Source: Ardenticatenales bacterium (GTDB lineage Bacteria > Chloroflexota > Anaerolineae > Ardenticatenales > Ardenticatenaceae). From it: a stretch of DNA of 9,133 nucleotides. The translations under genes and the position numbers were made by a program. Positions 6,829 to 9,133 of the stretch are shown here, in pieces. The notes beneath the pieces were generated by a model, which did not search any database, was not told the origin of the DNA, and was given only the letters and a program-made list of their open reading frames with translations. Numbering within the stretch: the stretch's first letter is position 1; each line of letters opens with the position of its first letter. The DNA lies in contig JACCSL010000519.1 in NCBI GenBank assembly GCA_013812995.1, positions 1-9,133 on the forward strand, in the 5' to 3' direction.

Positions 6829-7079
6829 TGGAAAGGCTTGCGAAGTTATCACCGCTCAACTATTATCAGAGCGGCGAGGCGATTCTGGGCCTGAACCTGA
6901 CCTGGTTCTTGGGGCTCCTTGCTATCACAGTCATCTTCATGGCCCTGTCCTGGTGGCTCTTCGAGGGACGCGATATCCGTGTCGCAGGCGAGGGAGGGTG
7001 GCGCATTCCGCTCCTGCGTCGGAGAGCCACCGTTTAGCCACCCCCTCTTACCCATCAGCGACCTAGACCTTCTAACCCT

Positions 7080-7802
7080 ATGATGCAGCCATCTACCGCC
7101 TCTACCATTCGCGTCGAAGCCCTAACCAAAATTTACGAGGAGAGCCGCACCGGCCGGGCTGTGCTGAACAATGTGAGCGCCACGTTCGTGCCGGGGCGCT
7201 TCTCAGTGCTACTGGGCCGGAGTGGCAGCGGCAAATCCACGCTGCTCAACCTCATCTCCGGCATCGACCTGCCCACCAGCGGGAACATCTGGTTCGGGGA
7301 GCTCAACGTGACACAGTTCTCGGAACACGAGCGCACGCTCCTGCGCCGCCACCAGATTGGCATCATCTTCCAGTTTTTCAATCTTATTCCCACCCTGACC
7401 GCTGTCGAGAATGTGGCTCTCCCTCTGGAGTTGGGCGGCACAGGAGAGCGTCACGCGCGACAGCAGGCCGCCGAGTGGCTGGAAAAGGTGGGCCTGGGGG
7501 ATCACCTCGATACCTTCCCGGATCGCCTTTCCGGGGGAGAGCAGCAGCGCGTTGCCATCGCGCGCGCGCTGTCTCACGAGCCTCAACTGATCCTGGCAGA
7601 CGAGCCCACGGGCAACCTCGATGAGGAGACCGGGGAGGCTGTGCTGGCGATCCTGCTGGACCTTGTCCATGCCTCGGGCAAGACACTGTTGATGGCGACA
7701 CACTCACTCGAAATCGTGCCGCACGCGGACCACGTTTTCCGCGTGACTGAGGGGCATCTGGTGGAGGACCTGCGCCACATCAGGCTGGAACGCCGCCCGT
7801 GA
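7080..7802 (+). CDS. ABC transporter ATP-binding protein, LolD/MacB type
   Basis: 240 residues. Walker A is GRSGSGKST (46-54), the Q-loop Q98 lies in [21 protein letters not shown] (a hallmark of the LolD/MacB/FtsE-like class), the signature LSGGEQQR is at 150-157, Walker B LILADE (170-175) is followed by [10 protein letters not shown], and the switch is H208 in ATHS. All ATPase motifs are intact. It should power the FtsX-like permease encoded immediately downstream, whose GTG overlaps its TGA. Such pairs extract lipoproteins or move peptides, lipids or toxins by a mechanotransmission cycle; the substrate here is unknown. The start is ATG 7080 or the adjacent ATG 7083. No Shine-Dalgarno-like sequence lies in the preceding bases (CTTCTAACCCT), so the mRNA may be leaderless or weakly initiated. 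It lies 42 bp after the pseudogene and is probably not functionally linked to it. Confidence 0.93.
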   Translation: MMQPSTASTIRVEALTKIYEESRTGRAVLNNVSATFVPGRFSVLLGRSGSGKSTLLNLISGIDLPTSGNIWFGELNVTQFSEHERTLLRRHQIGIIFQFFNLIPTLTAVENVALPLELGGTGERHARQQAAEWLEKVGLGDHLDTFPDRLSGGEQQRVAIARALSHEPQLILADEPTGNLDEETGEAVLAILLDLVHASGKTLLMATHSLEIVPHADHVFRVTEGHLVEDLRHIRLERRP

Positions 7803-9133
7803 GCCCCTCGCTGCTACGGCTGGGACGGCGCTACCTGCTGCGTCGCCCCCTTCAGAGCATTCTCGTGGTGCTGGGCATCGCGCTGGGTGTGGCGGTTATC
7901 ATCGCCATCGACCTTGCCAATGGCTCAGCCAGCCGCGCTTTCACCCTGTCCACCGAGGCTATTTCCGGGCGCGCGACGCACCAGATCACCGGCGGACCGT
8001 CCGGGGTGCCACAGGAATTGTACGCCCGGCTGCGCCGCGAGCTTGGCCTGCGCGCGGTGGCTCCCGTGGTGAGCGAGTATGTTCTGGTTCCTGAACTCGG
8101 CGCACGCCCCTTTCGCCTGCTCGGTGTAGACCCCTTTTCAGAAGCTCCCTTCCGCTCCTACCTTGGCGGGGGCAGCGGCCAGCGCCTTACCATTGAGCAG
8201 TTGACCGCCTTCTTGACGCAGCCCAACAGCGCCTTTCTCTCTCAGGCGGTGGCGGAGCAGTACGGCCTGAAGGTCGGCAACACCCTTACCCTGGGCATTG
8301 GCACACGCAACGAGACGGTGACCCTCGTCGGGCTGCTGGCTCCCTCGGACGAGTTGAGCCGCCGCGCCCTCGACTCGTTACTACTGACGGACATTGCCAC
8401 CGCGCAGGAACTGCTGGCGCAGACGAGCTCGCTCACCGCCATCGACCTGATTTTGCCGGAAGGGGAAGCAGGGGAGCGGGTGCAGGAACAAATCTCGGCA
8501 CTTCTGCCGGAAGGGGTGCGGCTGGAAGGTGCCTCCAGCCGCACCCAAACCATTGAGCAGCTGACGGACGCCTTCGCGCTGAATCTCTCCGCCCTCTCGC
8601 TGCTGGCGCTGATTGTTGGCATGTTCCTGATCTACAACACGGTCACATTCAGCGTGGTCCAGCGCCGCCCCGTGCTGGGGACCCTGCGTGCCATCGGGGT
8701 GAGCCGCGCCGAGCTCTTTGGGCTGGTGCTCAGCGAGGCCGCGCTGCTGGCCTTTCTGGGGGGACTGCTGGGAATGGCGCTGGGCGTGCTGCTGGGGCGC
8801 GGCGCGGTTCGCCTGATTACGCAGACCATCAATGATCTCTACTTTGTCGTCCACGTCGAGGGCGTGGATGTGGACCCGATGACTCTGCTCAAGGGCTCAG
8901 TCGTCGGCATAGGCGCGGCCTTGCTGGCGGCGGCACTCCCCGCCTGGGAGGCATCCACCGTCGAGCCGGTCATTGCCCTGCGCCGCTCGGCCTTCGAGTC
9001 GAAAATCGCGCGCGGCCTTCCGCTCCTGTCGATGGGCGCGGTGGCGCTCGGGCTGCTGGGCCTCGTCGCGCTGCTCGTCTCACAGCGCTCCATCATCCTG
9101 GCCTTCGTGGGTCTCTTTGCCATTATCCTGGCC
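7799..9133 (+). CDS. FtsX-like ABC transporter permease (GTG start, runs off the right edge)
   Basis: An uninterrupted frame from GTG 7799 to the window end gives 445 residues without a stop. The GTG overlaps the ATPase stop in GTGA (7799-7802), showing translational coupling. TM1 is at about 19-38 ([20 protein letters not shown]). A large extracytoplasmic MacB-type domain follows (about 39-260). The FtsX core has TMs at about 261-286 ([20 protein letters not shown]), 305-336 and 362-385, with the cytoplasmic [20 protein letters not shown] loop typical of the family before the second of these. It ends with [17 protein letters not shown]. Two further hydrophobic stretches begin at about 404 and 430. 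That suggests the longer fused form with a second periplasmic/FtsX half beyond the window, about 800 residues in all; this is inferred. It partners the ATPase at 7080-7802. Confidence 0.9.
   Translation, partial: MSPSLLRLGRRYLLRRPLQSILVVLGIALGVAVIIAIDLANGSASRAFTLSTEAISGRATHQITGGPSGVPQELYARLRRELGLRAVAPVVSEYVLVPELGARPFRLLGVDPFSEAPFRSYLGGGSGQRLTIEQLTAFLTQPNSAFLSQAVAEQYGLKVGNTLTLGIGTRNETVTLVGLLAPSDELSRRALDSLLLTDIATAQELLAQTSSLTAIDLILPEGEAGERVQEQISALLPEGVRLEGASSRTQTIEQLTDAFALNLSALSLLALIVGMFLIYNTVTFSVVQRRPVLGTLRAIGVSRAELFGLVLSEAALLAFLGGLLGMALGVLLGRGAVRLITQTINDLYFVVHVEGVDVDPMTLLKGSVVGIGAALLAAALPAWEASTVEPVIALRRSAFESKIARGLPLLSMGAVALGLLGLVALLVSQRSIILAFVGLFAIILA

Larger units (their letters stand above)
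6535..7037 (+). pseudogene. Decayed ABC-2 type transporter permease, 3' remnant split by a MITE
   Basis: Left part: from about 6580, after an in-frame TGA at 6532-6534, one frame reads RRLAAMMGGIVLVASYFITS then LARV into DTS at 6655. Right part: the frame starting at 6819 reads DTSLERLAKLSPLNYYQSG, a hydrophobic segment (LTWFLGLLAITVIFMALSWW), then LFEGRDIRVAGEGGWRIPLL and TAG at 7035-7037. This is the C-terminal end of an ABC-2 type (drug or NosY-like) permease, whose last helices carry the LSP-YYQ and FERRDI-like motifs. Only about 90-100 residues remain, and most of the gene and any start region are missing. The 154-bp element at 6665-6818 interrupts it and brings TGA at 6757-6759. Deleting the element with one 10-bp duplication joins the two halves in frame. 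No matching ATPase gene adjoins it. Confidence 0.8.

Noticed and set aside
6620..7066. Plus-strand open frame of 148 codons across the MITE
   Set aside because: It runs through the non-coding element and is out of frame with the permease remnant; its translation has no family character, whereas the frame starting at 6819 clearly reads as an ABC-2 permease end.
8242..9123. Minus-strand open frames opposite the right-edge permease
   Set aside because: They are Ser/Arg/Ala-rich shadows; the plus frame from GTG 7799 is continuous to the edge and has the FtsX-like membrane pattern.

Overview
The window is a stretch of bacterial chromosome with about 58% G+C (estimated by eye). It is dominated by a complete high-affinity phosphate uptake and sensing operon on the minus strand, flanked by plus-strand genes. 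The host is probably a Chloroflexota bacterium. That assignment is an inference from the style of the PstS and PstA proteins, the Pho-box type, the GGGAGAGGG-type palindromic repeat and the two-gene LolD/FtsX-like exporter. No rRNA or other taxonomic marker is present to settle it.

Layout: (1) positions 1-380 (+) hold the C-terminal end of a citrate synthase. (2) Positions 395-6296 (-) read, in transcription order, pstS - pstC - pstA - pstB - phoB/phoP-type response regulator - phoR-type histidine kinase. The last five genes are tightly packed: pstC/pstA and the regulator/kinase pair share ATGA overlaps, pstB/regulator share a TGATG overlap, and pstA-pstB are 23 bp apart. Only pstS is set apart, by an 80-bp gap holding a strong 14-bp hairpin. 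No phoU lies in the cluster. (3) Positions 6297-6430 are the A+T-rich pstS promoter. It holds six TTAA-like cores at 10-11 bp spacing on the minus strand, the architecture of a PhoP/PhoB/SphR-type Pho box array. (4) Positions 6431-7079 hold no intact gene. They contain a long 22-bp-arm inverted repeat and the decayed 3' end of an ABC-2 type permease gene. That remnant is split by a 154-bp MITE-like element with 19-bp terminal inverted repeats and a 10-bp target duplication; removing the element and one duplication copy restores the permease frame exactly. (5) Positions 7080-9133 (+) hold a LolD/MacB-type ABC ATPase and an FtsX-like permease that starts with GTG and runs off the window.

How the genes work together: PstS captures phosphate outside the membrane, PstC/PstA form the channel and PstB drives it. 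The kinase has one membrane anchor, no sizeable external sensor domain and a PAS domain, so it probably reads phosphate status from the transporter or the cytoplasm. It would phosphorylate the OmpR-type regulator, which most likely binds the TTAA array upstream of pstS, giving autoregulation. The ATPase/permease pair at the right edge is a separate exporter or lipoprotein-type transport system of unknown substrate.

Most of the window is well-known biology. The parts most worth a second look are the phased Pho box array, the MITE inside the dead ABC-2 permease, the enlarged external loop of PstA, the Asp-to-Glu change in citrate synthase, and the missing phoU.
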